From contig DDGG01000025.1 in the NCBI GenBank assembly GCA_002337525.1, positions 1 through 48,357 of the forward strand: 48,357 nt of DNA. Reading direction: 5' to 3'. Shown piece by piece: positions 32,983-42,728 of this stretch. This DNA comes from Alphaproteobacteria bacterium UBA1908. Lineage in GTDB: Bacteria; Pseudomonadota; Alphaproteobacteria; Caedimonadales; UBA1908. Both the position numbers and the translations under genes were made by a program. Below the pieces are notes generated by a model that searched no databases, was not told the origin of the DNA, and saw only the letters and a list, made by a program, of their open reading frames with translations. The first letter of the stretch is position 1; every line of letters begins with the position of its first letter.

Positions 32983-34047
32983 ATGTTAAAAGATCTTAAC
33001 GACCGAGCTTTAGAAATTTTTAAACACTTGGTCGATGTTTATTGCGAAAGCGGAACCCCTGTTGGATCCCGTCTTCTTTCAGAGCGCCTGAATAACAGTC
33101 TTTCAGCGGCAACAGTCCGCCTTGTTATGTCTCAACTCGAGGCATCAGGTTTGCTGGTCTCCCCCCACACCTCTGCAGGGCGCATTCCAACTGAAAGAGG
33201 CCTGCGACTTTTTATTGATGGTCTTCTTCAAGTAGGGTCACTGGACCAGGATGAAGAAAAATATTTCCAGCGCCATTGCGGACAGGGAGAAACCATCACA
33301 AAATTGCTTGAAAATGCAACCAACACCCTTTCCGGACTGACTCAATGTGCCGGCCTGGTCATGGCACCAAAAGAAGATGGAGCTCTCAAACACATTGACT
33401 TTGTCAGGCTGAGCACAACAGAAGCCCTTGTCGTTCTGGTACTAGCTTCTGGCCATGTTGAGAACCGTTTAATGTCAATACCGGCAGGCCTACCAAGTTC
33501 CAGTCTTGTCCAGGCAGCAAACTATTTAAATGCCTCTTTAACGGGAAAAACAATGAAAGAAGCGCGATGTTTGATTATTGAAGATCTTGACACGCGCCAA
33601 CAAGAATTGGACATTCTATCTCAACACGTGATAGAAGCAGGTCTTGGATACTGGCAAGACCTTTCAGGAAAGCGAACTTTTTTGTTGCGCGGACAAGCGC
33701 AACTTTTGAACAATGTTCAGCACCTTGAAGATCTGGAACGTATGCGTTGCCTGTTTGAAGAGCTGGAAACACAGGAAAATCTTCTTAAACTCGTCGACGC
33801 TTCAATCGACGGAAACGGTGTACAGATTTATATTGGCAGTGAAAACGAGCTTTTTAATGCTTCGGGTTTTTCAATGGTTGTGACCCCTTATAAAGGGCAT
33901 AACGAGCAACTTCTTGGGGCTATTGGTGTTATCGGACCCCGCCATATAAATTACGCTCGCATCGTTCCAATGGTTGACTATACTGGGAAAATGATTAGTA
34001 AATTCTTGGGATCCAAAAGATCCGATAAAAAACATAGGAGACTATAA
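32983..34047 (+). CDS. hrcA: Heat-inducible transcription repressor HrcA
   Basis: 354 aa. A winged-helix DNA-binding N-terminus (LNDRALEIFKHLVDVYCESG, SAATVRLVMSQLEASGLL, HTSAGRIPTERGLR) precedes the GAF-like dimerisation region and the conserved GSENELFNASGFSMVVTPY and LGAIGVIGPRHINYARIVPMVDY. In other bacteria HrcA binds CIRCE elements upstream of groESL or dnaK and is tuned by GroEL. No CIRCE is visible before this gene. The grpE start overlaps the hrcA stop (TAATG), so both are made from one message. Confidence 0.95.
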   Translation: MLKDLNDRALEIFKHLVDVYCESGTPVGSRLLSERLNNSLSAATVRLVMSQLEASGLLVSPHTSAGRIPTERGLRLFIDGLLQVGSLDQDEEKYFQRHCGQGETITKLLENATNTLSGLTQCAGLVMAPKEDGALKHIDFVRLSTTEALVVLVLASGHVENRLMSIPAGLPSSSLVQAANYLNASLTGKTMKEARCLIIEDLDTRQQELDILSQHVIEAGLGYWQDLSGKRTFLLRGQAQLLNNVQHLEDLERMRCLFEELETQENLLKLVDASIDGNGVQIYIGSENELFNASGFSMVVTPYKGHNEQLLGAIGVIGPRHINYARIVPMVDYTGKMISKFLGSKRSDKKHRRL

Positions 34048-34673
34048 TGTCAGAAGAAAAGACACAAAAACCTTTTGAAGATGAACTTCTTGCTGAACAA
34101 GAACAACATTCTCCTGTTGACCTGGAAGGAGAAAACGAAAACCATGAGACTTCTTCAGAAAAGAAGGACTCAAACGAGGTCAGGTTAGAAACAAAAGATA
34201 CGACTCCTTCGTTGGAAGAACAACTTGCAACTCTGAAAGATCAACTCATGCGTCAGCTTGCTGAAACAGAGAATTTACGCAAACGTACAGAAAGAGAACG
34301 CGAAGAAACAACCCGTTATGCGGTCACAAAATTTGCCCGTGATATGCTGGAAATTGCGGATAATCTTGGACGTGCTATTGATGCTTGCGAGAAAGAAAGC
34401 GATACACTAACAGAAGCAGGCAGAACTTTACTAGAAGGTGTTAGCCTGACACAGAAAACATTACTTTCAACTTTTGATCGCCACCATATTCAAAAACTTG
34501 ACCCCAAAGGTGAAAAGTTCGATCATGATAAACATCAGGCCATGTTCGAAGTTGAAACAGACGAGCATGAACCAGGAACGATTTTAGATGTCATGCAACC
34601 AGGTTACAGCCTGCATGATCGTCTCTTAAGACCTGCAATGGTCGGTGTTGCCAAGAAAAAAGCAGACAGCTAA
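34047..34673 (+). CDS. grpE: Nucleotide exchange factor GrpE
   Basis: 208 aa. An acidic, low-complexity N-terminus (about 1-55) is followed by the long coiled-coil helix (SLEEQLATLKDQLMRQLAET then RKRTERERE) and the C-terminal beta domain ending VMQPGYSLHDRLLRPAMVGVAK, the diagnostic GrpE signature. It releases ADP from DnaK. The ATG overlaps the hrcA stop codon. dnaK and dnaJ are not in the window. Confidence 0.97.
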   Translation: MSEEKTQKPFEDELLAEQEQHSPVDLEGENENHETSSEKKDSNEVRLETKDTTPSLEEQLATLKDQLMRQLAETENLRKRTEREREETTRYAVTKFARDMLEIADNLGRAIDACEKESDTLTEAGRTLLEGVSLTQKTLLSTFDRHHIQKLDPKGEKFDHDKHQAMFEVETDEHEPGTILDVMQPGYSLHDRLLRPAMVGVAKKKADS

Positions 34674-34728
34674 AAAGTTATCACGGGGGCAATATTTGTC
34701 TTTCCCCCTAAAAGCAAGGAACTTTCTA

Positions 34729-35229
34729 ATGTCCTCTTATCACAAGACGATCATCGCTGAAGATTTATCTCAAACTGAGGCCCTTGCTCAGGATTTAGCC
34801 CCTCTTCTTCGCCCCCAGGATATTATCTTACTAAGTGGAGATTTAGGAACAGGCAAAACAGCTTTCTGCCGAGCCTTGATTCGTGCCCTGACTTCGGCAG
34901 ACGAAGAAGTTCCAAGCCCTACCTTTACACTTGTTCAACTTTATCCAACCTATCACGAAGAAACCATTTGGCACTTTGACTTATACCGCCTTAAAGAACC
35001 AGAAGAAGTCTGGGAGCTTGGCATTGAAGAAGCTTTTTCCAATGCCATTTCCCTGATTGAGTGGCCGGAAAGACTGCCAGGAATACCTCTTGAAAAGGCC
35101 TTAAGAGTTGGAATTTTCATGGAAGGCACTGGACACAAAAGGCGCATTGAACTCTCGGCAACAGATTACTGGTTTCCCAGACTAGAAGAACTAACAGGGA
35201 CACGCGGAGTCGGATTTGACGATCTTTAA
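34729..35229 (+). CDS. tsaE: tRNA threonylcarbamoyladenosine biosynthesis ATPase TsaE
   Basis: 166 aa from ATG 34729 (AAGGA nine bases upstream); an open frame back to 34645 overlaps grpE and is not used. The Walker A motif SGDLGTGKT sits near residue 40, followed by PSPTFTLVQLYP and the HFDLYRL and IEWPERLP blocks of the family. TsaE works with TsaB and TsaD to make t6A on tRNAs that read ANN codons. The stop overlaps the addB start by 14 bases. In many alphaproteobacteria amgK and murU (cell-wall sugar recycling) lie between tsaE and addB; here they are absent. Confidence 0.94.
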   Translation: MSSYHKTIIAEDLSQTEALAQDLAPLLRPQDIILLSGDLGTGKTAFCRALIRALTSADEEVPSPTFTLVQLYPTYHEETIWHFDLYRLKEPEEVWELGIEEAFSNAISLIEWPERLPGIPLEKALRVGIFMEGTGHKRRIELSATDYWFPRLEELTGTRGVGFDDL

Positions 35230-38035
35230 TATCCCCTTTTCAAATGATGGCCTTTTTCTTTTAAGCCGCCATCTTTATCAGAAAAATCGACAGGATCCTT
35301 TTCAACTTTCAAAAACAACAGTTTTTTTATCAACAAGACGAGCCTGCCGCAGACTTCACTCTCTTTTATTGGAAAACAGCGATAACACCTCAACTTTTTT
35401 ACCGAAACTGATCCCTTTCCATGATTTTGGCCAGACGCACCCTTGCGGTAAACCGGGCCTTACAAAAGACCAGACCCTTGCAAAAGTTGTCAAAGCCCTA
35501 AGTCAACGAGCAAAACTAACCCCTTTGCAAGCTCTTCCTCTTGCTACAGCGTTTCTGGATCTTGAAATTGAAGGAAGCCTTCACCAACTTAACTGGGACC
35601 AAAGTCTTGGAACTCTCTTCCCGGGTGAGCTGCCCAGCCACCGCCAGAACTCCCTGGATCGTCTTAAAGATCTGATTAAAACCCTGGAAAATGACTTACC
35701 AATATTTCCCGGAGCGCTCCAAGCCCAAACCCTGCAACACTACATCGATCTATGGACAGCCTCTCAAAAAGACTCTCTTTACCCCGTTTATGGATTTGGT
35801 CTTCATGCCAGAAGTAATCTTGAGCAAGAATTTTTAACAGCTCTGGCAACACAACCAAAGGGAATCCTTCTTTTATCTGGTCTTGATAGAACTATGCCAG
35901 AAAACGAGTTCGACAGTCTTAAATCTCCGCACCCTCAAGCAGAGCATCATTCTCTTTTAAACAAACTGAATATCAAACGTCATCAGATTTCCAACTGGCC
36001 AGAGAAACTCTCTCAATCTTCAGAAAGATACCAGACTTCCGCACAATCTTTCTCGAAAAGAGAGGCTGGAAAAGAGATTCTTTCTCAAAAGGCTTTCCAA
36101 CCTGTCTTTGGGACAATACAGCCTCCTGAAAAGCGCATAGGTTTATCCGTTGTCCCCTGCGATACCCAGGAAGAAGAAACACGTGTCATTGGTCTTGCTT
36201 TACGTCACCTCATTGAAACACCCGATAAAAAAGCTCTCCTTGTCACTCCGGATACGGCTCTTGCCAGATCCGTCTCTGAATTTATGAAGGGCTATGGTCT
36301 AACACCAGATATCGGATCAGGTATTCCTCTGGGACGTACAGAACAAGGCGTTTTTCTTAATCTTGTTCTTGAATCAGCCTTTTCTCAGGATATTATTACC
36401 CGGCTATCCCTTTTAAAACATCCTCTTTTCCGCCTGGGTCGCGTGCCCGAAGAAGTACGGCGCCTGGCACGCCAGTATGAATTAGCCGTTTTAAGATCTA
36501 TAACACCAGTAGCCCCTCCCGAAAATCTTGCTAACTTCCTCGACATTGTCACAAAAATGCTCGCCCCTTTAAACAAAATATGTCATCAAAGTCACGTGCC
36601 TGCCTGTTCCTTGCTTCAGGCCCACCTTGAAGTTGCTGAAGCCCTGTCCCGTAACGATAAGGGAACTCCTCTTGTCTGGTTAGGAGAACTTGGTAATCTT
36701 GCCTTTGAAGCGTGTCAAACTATCCAAAAAACATTGACGGTCTTTCCCCATATATCACCTTTGGAATACCCGGGAATTCTTAATAATCTTCTTATGACAC
36801 AAGGCATTAGACCTTCTCATAATATGCATCCACGCCTTCTTATTCTGGATCCAAAACAGGCAACGCTCCAAAAAGCAGATTTAGTCATCCTGGGGGGGCT
36901 CACAGAAAAAAACTGGCCGGAACAAAGACAAAACGACCCCTGGCTTAGCCCTTCAATGCGAAAAAATCTGGGACTTTACAATGATCAAGACCAATGGGCT
37001 CACGCGGCTCATCTGTTTACAGAACTGCTGTCATCATATCCTGATGTTTTGTGTACATGGGCCCGCCAAACCAGCGAAGGCCCCCAAAACATTTCTCCTT
37101 TCCTTAAACGTCTGGAAACCGCAGCAGCCTGCGAAGGTATTAACCTTTCGACCCACTTACCCTTGAAAGAGTGGTCGAACTCCCTTGTGACAATTAAAAC
37201 AGCCACGCCTCTTTCAAGGCCAGCTCCCAACCCCCCTAAAGCCAATCGCCCCAAACATCTATCTGTGACCAATCTTGAAACCTTGCAGAGGAATCCTTAT
37301 GTTTTCTACGCACAAAAAATTCTGAAACTCCATCCTTTACCTGACCTACAAGAAGATCCCGGGCCAGCTCTTTTTGGAACACTTCTCCATCAGGTACTGG
37401 AAGACTTCATTTCAGGGGAAGATCAGTCACTGGAAAGACTGAAAACACTGGGACAAGATAAAATTGCCCCCTTCCAAAATCACATTTCTGCACGTTATTT
37501 TTGGCAAACCCGCTTTGAAGAAATGGCTTTATGGTTCATAAAAGAGCAGAAGAAACTCGAGCAACCCTATGAAAGCTTTTTAGAATGTCAGGGAAAAATA
37601 ACACACTCTATTCCTGGAGAAGAAATACCTTTAACAATCATTGCAAAAGCAGACCGTCTTGATCGAAACCCTGACGGCAAGGTACGTTTAATTGACTATA
37701 AAAGTGGCCGTCTTCCAACACGTACAGATCTTATCACAGGATTAAGCCCCCAGCTTATTTTGGAAGCCTTAATTTTGACCCGGGATGGTTTTGCGTCTCT
37801 TCCTCCTTCATCAGAACCCGAGAGCCTTGAATACTGGCAATTCAGATCACCTTGCCAACGCGTTATTTATGATCAAAACATCCAAACCCTTTTGGATAAA
37901 GCAACAGACCTTGTAGATTCTGTTACTTTAACCTATTACGCTCATCAGACGCCTTTTAAGGCTTCCCATGAAAACCGGGATCCTCTTTTTAATCATCTTG
38001 CAAGGACACAGGAATGGTCACAAAACACCGCCTAA
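35216..38035 (+). CDS. addB: Double-strand break repair protein AddB (alphaproteobacterial type)
   Basis: 939 aa from TTG 35216, inside the end of tsaE. AddB is the non-motor partner of the AddAB helicase-nuclease that resects double-strand breaks before RecA loading. The N-terminal half shows STRRACRRL in place of a canonical Walker A, as expected for the inactivated helicase of this type. The C-terminal RecB-like nuclease is recognisable as GTLLHQVLEDF, ADRLDRNPDGKVRLIDYKSG with Asp827/Lys829. Its stop overlaps the addA start by 22 bases, so the two subunits are translationally coupled. Confidence 0.93.
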   Translation: MTIFNIPFSNDGLFLLSRHLYQKNRQDPFQLSKTTVFLSTRRACRRLHSLLLENSDNTSTFLPKLIPFHDFGQTHPCGKPGLTKDQTLAKVVKALSQRAKLTPLQALPLATAFLDLEIEGSLHQLNWDQSLGTLFPGELPSHRQNSLDRLKDLIKTLENDLPIFPGALQAQTLQHYIDLWTASQKDSLYPVYGFGLHARSNLEQEFLTALATQPKGILLLSGLDRTMPENEFDSLKSPHPQAEHHSLLNKLNIKRHQISNWPEKLSQSSERYQTSAQSFSKREAGKEILSQKAFQPVFGTIQPPEKRIGLSVVPCDTQEEETRVIGLALRHLIETPDKKALLVTPDTALARSVSEFMKGYGLTPDIGSGIPLGRTEQGVFLNLVLESAFSQDIITRLSLLKHPLFRLGRVPEEVRRLARQYELAVLRSITPVAPPENLANFLDIVTKMLAPLNKICHQSHVPACSLLQAHLEVAEALSRNDKGTPLVWLGELGNLAFEACQTIQKTLTVFPHISPLEYPGILNNLLMTQGIRPSHNMHPRLLILDPKQATLQKADLVILGGLTEKNWPEQRQNDPWLSPSMRKNLGLYNDQDQWAHAAHLFTELLSSYPDVLCTWARQTSEGPQNISPFLKRLETAAACEGINLSTHLPLKEWSNSLVTIKTATPLSRPAPNPPKANRPKHLSVTNLETLQRNPYVFYAQKILKLHPLPDLQEDPGPALFGTLLHQVLEDFISGEDQSLERLKTLGQDKIAPFQNHISARYFWQTRFEEMALWFIKEQKKLEQPYESFLECQGKITHSIPGEEIPLTIIAKADRLDRNPDGKVRLIDYKSGRLPTRTDLITGLSPQLILEALILTRDGFASLPPSSEPESLEYWQFRSPCQRVIYDQNIQTLLDKATDLVDSVTLTYYAHQTPFKASHENRDPLFNHLARTQEWSQNTA

Positions 38036-41000
38036 CCCCGGCACCTTCTCTGGAACAACAAAAACGTGCAGCAAATCCAGAAACTCATGCCTGGGTTAGC
38101 GCCTCTGCCGGAACCGGTAAAACAAAAGTTTTAACAGACCGGGTTTTATCTCTACTCCTTAGTGGTGTTCTCCCCGAGAAGATTCTCTGTTTGACTTTTA
38201 CAAAAGCAGCCGCACAGGAAATGTCGGAACGCCTTATGAAAGCCCTCTCAACATGGGCAACTCTTCCCAAAAACAACCTTAAAAAAGAACTTGAATCATT
38301 ACTTCCCGAAAATATATGCAAGTCCCCCATTGCCTTTGCCCCTTATTACCATCGAGCACAAAGGCTTCTAAACCGTGTTTTGGAAAGCCCTCAGGGACTA
38401 AGCATCCAAACACTCCACAGTTTCTGTCAATCTTTCCTTCAACGTTTTCCAATTGAAGCCAGTGTTGCTCCTGGTTTTAGTGCCATTGATGACCAGGAAC
38501 AACAGCAGTATCTTAGACAAGCTCAGGAAGTGGTTTTAATGCAAAATCCTTCTCATGACATTAAAAAGGCCATTCTTTTCCTAAGCCGGACCTTTGGTGC
38601 AGAAACCTTTGAAGAAAAACTGAACGAACTTATTCTGACCAGTCGGCGCCCGGGGAGATCCTTACCAGATGCCATTGAACTTTCCCTTGAAAAGGAATTG
38701 GGCATCAGCGCTCTGGAAAACGAGAGTCATCTTTTACAAAAAATGTGTTCTCCTTTAAAGTTGCTTGCTCTTCTCGGTGAGAAATGGACTTTTTTAAAAG
38801 ACGGTGGCCTTGAGGATCAAAAGCGTTTTAAGGCTCTTCAGACTTATCTGAATCGAGAGGACAGTATCCCTGACCTTCCTTCTTTCCTGGCTCTGTCGAA
38901 CTCTTTCCTGACAAAAGAAGGAACACCGCGTCTTCGCCTTTTAAATAAGAAAACAGCAACGGCTGAACCTGATCTGGAAAGCTCTCTTCAGAAAACAGCT
39001 TTATTGATTGAAAAAGCCCAGAATACTTTACAAACTCTGCACATTGCCAAAGTCTCACACGCCTTTTTAATGATTGCCAAAGCTGTCCTTAAAACGTATG
39101 AGGCTTTGAAAGAACAACAAAACCTTTTAGACTATGATGACCTAATCAACAAAACTGTAGATGTTTTAAAAGATCCAGCCTCTTCAGACTGGGTTCTGTA
39201 TAAAATGGATGGAGGGCTTGACCATATTCTTTTGGACGAGGCACAGGACACAAATGCCTCTCAATGGCATGTTATTGAAGCCTTAACAGAAGAATTTTTC
39301 AGTGGTCAAGGCATTCGAGAAACATCACCAACCCTTTTTGTTGTTGGAGATGTCAAACAATCGATTTATAGCTTCCAGGGAGCAAACCCTGTCTTGTTCG
39401 AATCTTACAGACACGCCTTCCGTACTCGGGCACAAGCTGCTTCTTCCTCCTGGCAAGACATAGGACTCAATCTTTCTTTCCGGTCAGCCCCCGCAATCTT
39501 AAAAAGTGTGGACTATGTTTTTGAAAGTTCGGCCCGAGAAGGCGTACGAACGCTTGAAGAAACACCTCTTCTCCATGAAGCTTTTCGCCTAAAAACGCCA
39601 GGGAAGGTTGACCTGTGGCCCCTGGAAAAAGAAGATCCCGGGAGTCAGAACCCTCAGGAAGACCCTGGCTTGTCTTCTTCACAAAAACTAGCCCGTAAAA
39701 TCGCCACAACTATACGCCAATGGCTTGATGAGAAAAGGCCTCTTTATTCTCGGGAAAGACCTGTTCGACCTTCCGATATTTTGATTTTATTTCAACGCCG
39801 GGGCCCCTTCTTTCAGGATCTTCATCGTGCCCTTAAAGCTGCAAATGTTCCCGTCAGTGGAGAAGACAGGCTGAACTTGCAAAACCAGATTGCCATTCAG
39901 GATCTAGTTGCCCTTGGACGCTTTTTATTATTACCTGAGGATGACGCTAGCCTGGCGTGTGTCCTTAGATCTCCCCTGATCGGGCTTTCAGAAGAAGCGC
40001 TTTTCAAGCTGTGTCATGATCGTCCATCAACTGTTTGGAACTCTCTTATTCGGGCTGCACAAAAAGATCCTGATACCCCGGAAACTGATAAATATCAACA
40101 AGCCCATGCCTTTCTCTCCGGTCTCTTTTCTCTTGTGGATCGTCTGACCCCTTACGAACTTTATTCAAAAGTTCTGATTCAGGAAAATAAGCAGGAAGCT
40201 TTTCTAAAACGTTTGGGGAACCAGGTTTTGGACCCTCTACAGGAGTTTATAACCTGTACGCGTCAATACGAACAAAAAAAGACACCTTCTCTTCAAGGTT
40301 TCCTGAACTTCTTTTCGAAAAAAACAAGAGAGATTAAACGCGATCTGACCGGATCGCTGACACAAGAAGTACGTCTTATGACGGTCCATGGAGCAAAAGG
40401 GTTACAAGCTCCCATTGTTTTTCTGCCGGATACAGTTCGTATACCACGCCTTCGCGATAGTTTTCTGTGGCAACAGGAATGCCCTGTCTGGAATCCCCCA
40501 AAAAATTCAGAGCCCAAGCTTCTTAAAAGCATGAAGAGTCCTCTTCAAAAGTCTTTACAAGAGGAATATAACCGCCTCCTCTATGTGGCTATGACCCGTG
40601 CAGAAGATGAACTGTATGTTGCCGGTTTTGAAACTAAAACGGGCGTTCCTGATACCTGCTGGTATGCATTGATTCGTGAGAGTCTTCAAAAACATGGATC
40701 CTTGGAAGCACCAGAACACTGGACTTTAAAAGATGCCTGCCCGGCCCCGGCAAAAAAAATTAAAGTCCCTGATACACCAGTATCGCCAGAACTTTCACAT
40801 AATGCTCTCCCTGCCTGGATTACTGAAAAGGCAAGTTCTGAAAAAATAAGGCAACAGGTTCATCTTGCCTCACCAGATAACTTTTTGTTTGAAGAAGGTT
40901 TAATAATATCTGAAGTTTCACTTTCTGAAATAAGTTCAATATCACCTTCTAAAGCGCCTTCCAGAAGGCATCCAGAAAATCAACCTCTTTCTTTTAGGAC

Positions 41001-41529
41001 TTCTCTTGATCGGGAAAAAGCAATGCATCGTGGAACCCTGTTTCATGCCATTATTGAGCTTCTTCCCGATATCCCTTCTACTGAAAGGCTTTCCTTTATA
41101 AAGTCCTATCTCGCCAGTTCGTCTCATAAAGATCTGCCCATCTCTGATCTGGAGAGAATGTTTGAACAGCTTCTTGGGAATCCTGACTTTGCTTTTCTTT
41201 TTTCGGGTCAAGGATCTTACGAAGTGCCGATCTGTGGGTTTATTGAAAAAGAACTGGTTAACGGACAGATTGATTTTATGATCCAGGAATCTAACGAAAT
41301 TAAGTTGATTGATTTTAAAACCAACCTTCACCCGGCGACTCACTTATCAGAAGTACCTGATGCCTATCTTACCCAGCTTCAGCTCTATAAAAAACTTGTA
41401 CAGCCTCTCTATCCAGAAAACCGGATAACAACCTGGATACTGTGGACAACTTCCTGTGTATTGATGCCTCTTGAGGCAAAAAAAGAGGTTTTTGGAAAGC
41501 GCCTGAATAAAAAGAAAGACTTTCCTTGA
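38014..41529 (+). CDS. addA: Double-strand break repair helicase-nuclease AddA
   Basis: 1171 aa UvrD/RecB-type helicase with a C-terminal nuclease. Motif I is SASAGTGKTKVLTDR (GTGKT at 33-37), motif II is LLDEAQDTN, motif III is VVGDVKQSIYSFQGA, motif V is MTVHGAKGLQAPIVFL and motif VI is LLYVAMTRAEDELYV. The nuclease has RGTLFHAIIE (His1011), GQIDFM (Asp1087) and LIDFKTN (Asp1100/Lys1102), so both helicase and nuclease look intact. It forms AddAB with the preceding gene. A tRNA-Ser gene follows, where many relatives have trxA. Confidence 0.96.
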   Translation: MVTKHRLTPAPSLEQQKRAANPETHAWVSASAGTGKTKVLTDRVLSLLLSGVLPEKILCLTFTKAAAQEMSERLMKALSTWATLPKNNLKKELESLLPENICKSPIAFAPYYHRAQRLLNRVLESPQGLSIQTLHSFCQSFLQRFPIEASVAPGFSAIDDQEQQQYLRQAQEVVLMQNPSHDIKKAILFLSRTFGAETFEEKLNELILTSRRPGRSLPDAIELSLEKELGISALENESHLLQKMCSPLKLLALLGEKWTFLKDGGLEDQKRFKALQTYLNREDSIPDLPSFLALSNSFLTKEGTPRLRLLNKKTATAEPDLESSLQKTALLIEKAQNTLQTLHIAKVSHAFLMIAKAVLKTYEALKEQQNLLDYDDLINKTVDVLKDPASSDWVLYKMDGGLDHILLDEAQDTNASQWHVIEALTEEFFSGQGIRETSPTLFVVGDVKQSIYSFQGANPVLFESYRHAFRTRAQAASSSWQDIGLNLSFRSAPAILKSVDYVFESSAREGVRTLEETPLLHEAFRLKTPGKVDLWPLEKEDPGSQNPQEDPGLSSSQKLARKIATTIRQWLDEKRPLYSRERPVRPSDILILFQRRGPFFQDLHRALKAANVPVSGEDRLNLQNQIAIQDLVALGRFLLLPEDDASLACVLRSPLIGLSEEALFKLCHDRPSTVWNSLIRAAQKDPDTPETDKYQQAHAFLSGLFSLVDRLTPYELYSKVLIQENKQEAFLKRLGNQVLDPLQEFITCTRQYEQKKTPSLQGFLNFFSKKTREIKRDLTGSLTQEVRLMTVHGAKGLQAPIVFLPDTVRIPRLRDSFLWQQECPVWNPPKNSEPKLLKSMKSPLQKSLQEEYNRLLYVAMTRAEDELYVAGFETKTGVPDTCWYALIRESLQKHGSLEAPEHWTLKDACPAPAKKIKVPDTPVSPELSHNALPAWITEKASSEKIRQQVHLASPDNFLFEEGLIISEVSLSEISSISPSKAPSRRHPENQPLSFRTSLDREKAMHRGTLFHAIIELLPDIPSTERLSFIKSYLASSSHKDLPISDLERMFEQLLGNPDFAFLFSGQGSYEVPICGFIEKELVNGQIDFMIQESNEIKLIDFKTNLHPATHLSEVPDAYLTQLQLYKKLVQPLYPENRITTWILWTTSCVLMPLEAKKEVFGKRLNKKKDFP

Positions 41530-41538
41530 AACAAAGGC

Positions 41539-41567
41539 TTGACGAACGCGATCAAGAAAGATATCAA
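41539..41567 (+). promoter_or_regulatory. Promoter of tRNA-Ser
   Basis: TTGACG (41539-41544), a 17-base spacer, then TATCAA (41562-41567), ten bases before the mature tRNA start at 41577. Five of six and four of six consensus matches, at ideal spacing and position. Confidence 0.5.
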
Positions 41568-41576
41568 GAAGAGCGT

Positions 41577-41666
41577 GGATGGGTGGCCGAGCGGTTGAAG
41601 GCACCGGTCTTGAAAACCGGCAGGCGTGAAAGCGTCTCGTGGGTTCGAATCCCACCCCATCCGCCA
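41577..41666 (+). tRNA. tRNA-Ser (anticodon UGA)
   Basis: Ninety bases including an encoded CCA (41664-41666). The acceptor stem GGATGGG (41577-41583) pairs with CCCATCC, the anticodon stem CCGGT/ACCGG encloses CTTGAAA with anticodon TGA at 41611-41613, the long variable arm typical of serine tRNA follows, and the T arm contains GGTTCGAATCC. It reads UCA and, by wobble, other UCN codons. Confidence 0.98.
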
Positions 41667-42010
41667 TTGCGCATCTAAACTTCTGGTCATTCCTTCTGTA
41701 ATCACATTTTTATAGCCAACCCCTTAAAAAGATTATAGAATTAATGTTTTTTCTAAACATAACTAAATATCTTTCTTAACTTTTTCTTTTGAATAACAGA
41801 TAGCAGACGGAAAGAATTACTCATAAAACCAGAATATGCAGGAACACACATGAAGACTCGAGGACAAGGCCCTTACATCAGGATACCTACGAAATAAAGT
41901 CAGAGAAATCCCTAACCCCTTTCCCATTTACAATGAAACAAAAAAGCGTACTCTTTCTAACAAAATAAGGTATACTTATCTAATGTAACCTTAAAAAGAC
42001 AGGATCAACG
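41667..42010. other. 344-base intergenic region, no gene seen
   Basis: A/T-rich sequence between tRNA-Ser and tag. It holds only stop-riddled short frames, the longest with a start being about 15 codons. TATACT at 41971-41976 may be a -10 for tag, without a good -35. No repeat or hairpin terminator stands out. Confidence 0.5.
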
Positions 42011-42595
42011 ATGGCCCTATCTGATGATGGTAAAAACAGATGTTTTGGTAATAAACCTGGTCAGGATTTTTACGCGCGCTATCACGACGATGAATGGGCC
42101 GTTCCCGTTCATGATGATCAGAAACATTTTGAAATGCTGATTTTAGAAGGGGCGCAAGCCGGTCTGAGTTGGGAAACTGTTCTTAAAAAACGAGACGGAT
42201 ATCGTCAAGCTTTTTATCAATTTGACCCCGAAAAAGTGGCCGCTATGACAGATGAAGAACTGGAAAAACTCCGACAGAACCCGGCCATTATTCGTAACCG
42301 ACTCAAAATTTATGCTGCTCGCAAAAATGCGCTTTCTTTCCTGGAAATTCAAAAGGAATTCGGATCATTTGATCGCTATGTCTGGAATTTTGTGGGAGGC
42401 ACTTCCAAAAAAAACCACTGGTCCGTCTTTGACGATATTCCCGTAACAACGCCAGAAAGTGATGCCCTTTCAAAAGACCTGAAAAAACGGAGCATGATAT
42501 TTGTGGGCTCTACAATTATTTATGCCTATATGCAAGCCATAGGAATGGTCAATGATCATCTGACAGACTGTTGGTGTTATCAACCAAAAAAGTAA
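42011..42595 (+). CDS. tag: DNA-3-methyladenine glycosylase I
   Basis: 194 aa, the normal length of the Tag family, a helix-hairpin-helix-type glycosylase that removes 3-methyladenine from alkylated DNA. The zinc ligands are in place: Cys11, His25 at the N-terminus and His183/Cys187 in HLTDC at the C-terminus. Core blocks are YHDDEWAVPVHDDQKHFEMLILEG, AGLSWETVLKKRDGYR and FVGSTIIYAYMQAIGMVNDH. It stands alone between tRNA-Ser and the S66 remnant. Confidence 0.96.
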   Translation: MALSDDGKNRCFGNKPGQDFYARYHDDEWAVPVHDDQKHFEMLILEGAQAGLSWETVLKKRDGYRQAFYQFDPEKVAAMTDEELEKLRQNPAIIRNRLKIYAARKNALSFLEIQKEFGSFDRYVWNFVGGTSKKNHWSVFDDIPVTTPESDALSKDLKKRSMIFVGSTIIYAYMQAIGMVNDHLTDCWCYQPKK

Positions 42596-42728
42596 GAAGT
42601 TTTGAAACGTTTTTTCCCCTCTGAAACCCTCTGTGAATCCTTATGCACCTTTCAGGTCATTCAAAAACATATTCCTACTGTCGTCTTTGAATTAGCTTAT
42701 TGGAAGTCCTGAAGTGAAGGAGAATATC

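Noticed and set aside
41347..41705. Minus-strand ORFs with GVGFEPTRRFHACRFSR- and GWDSNPRDAFTPAGF-like peptides
   Set aside because: This is the well-known spurious translation of the strand opposite a tRNA-Ser gene; it covers the tRNA and the end of addA.
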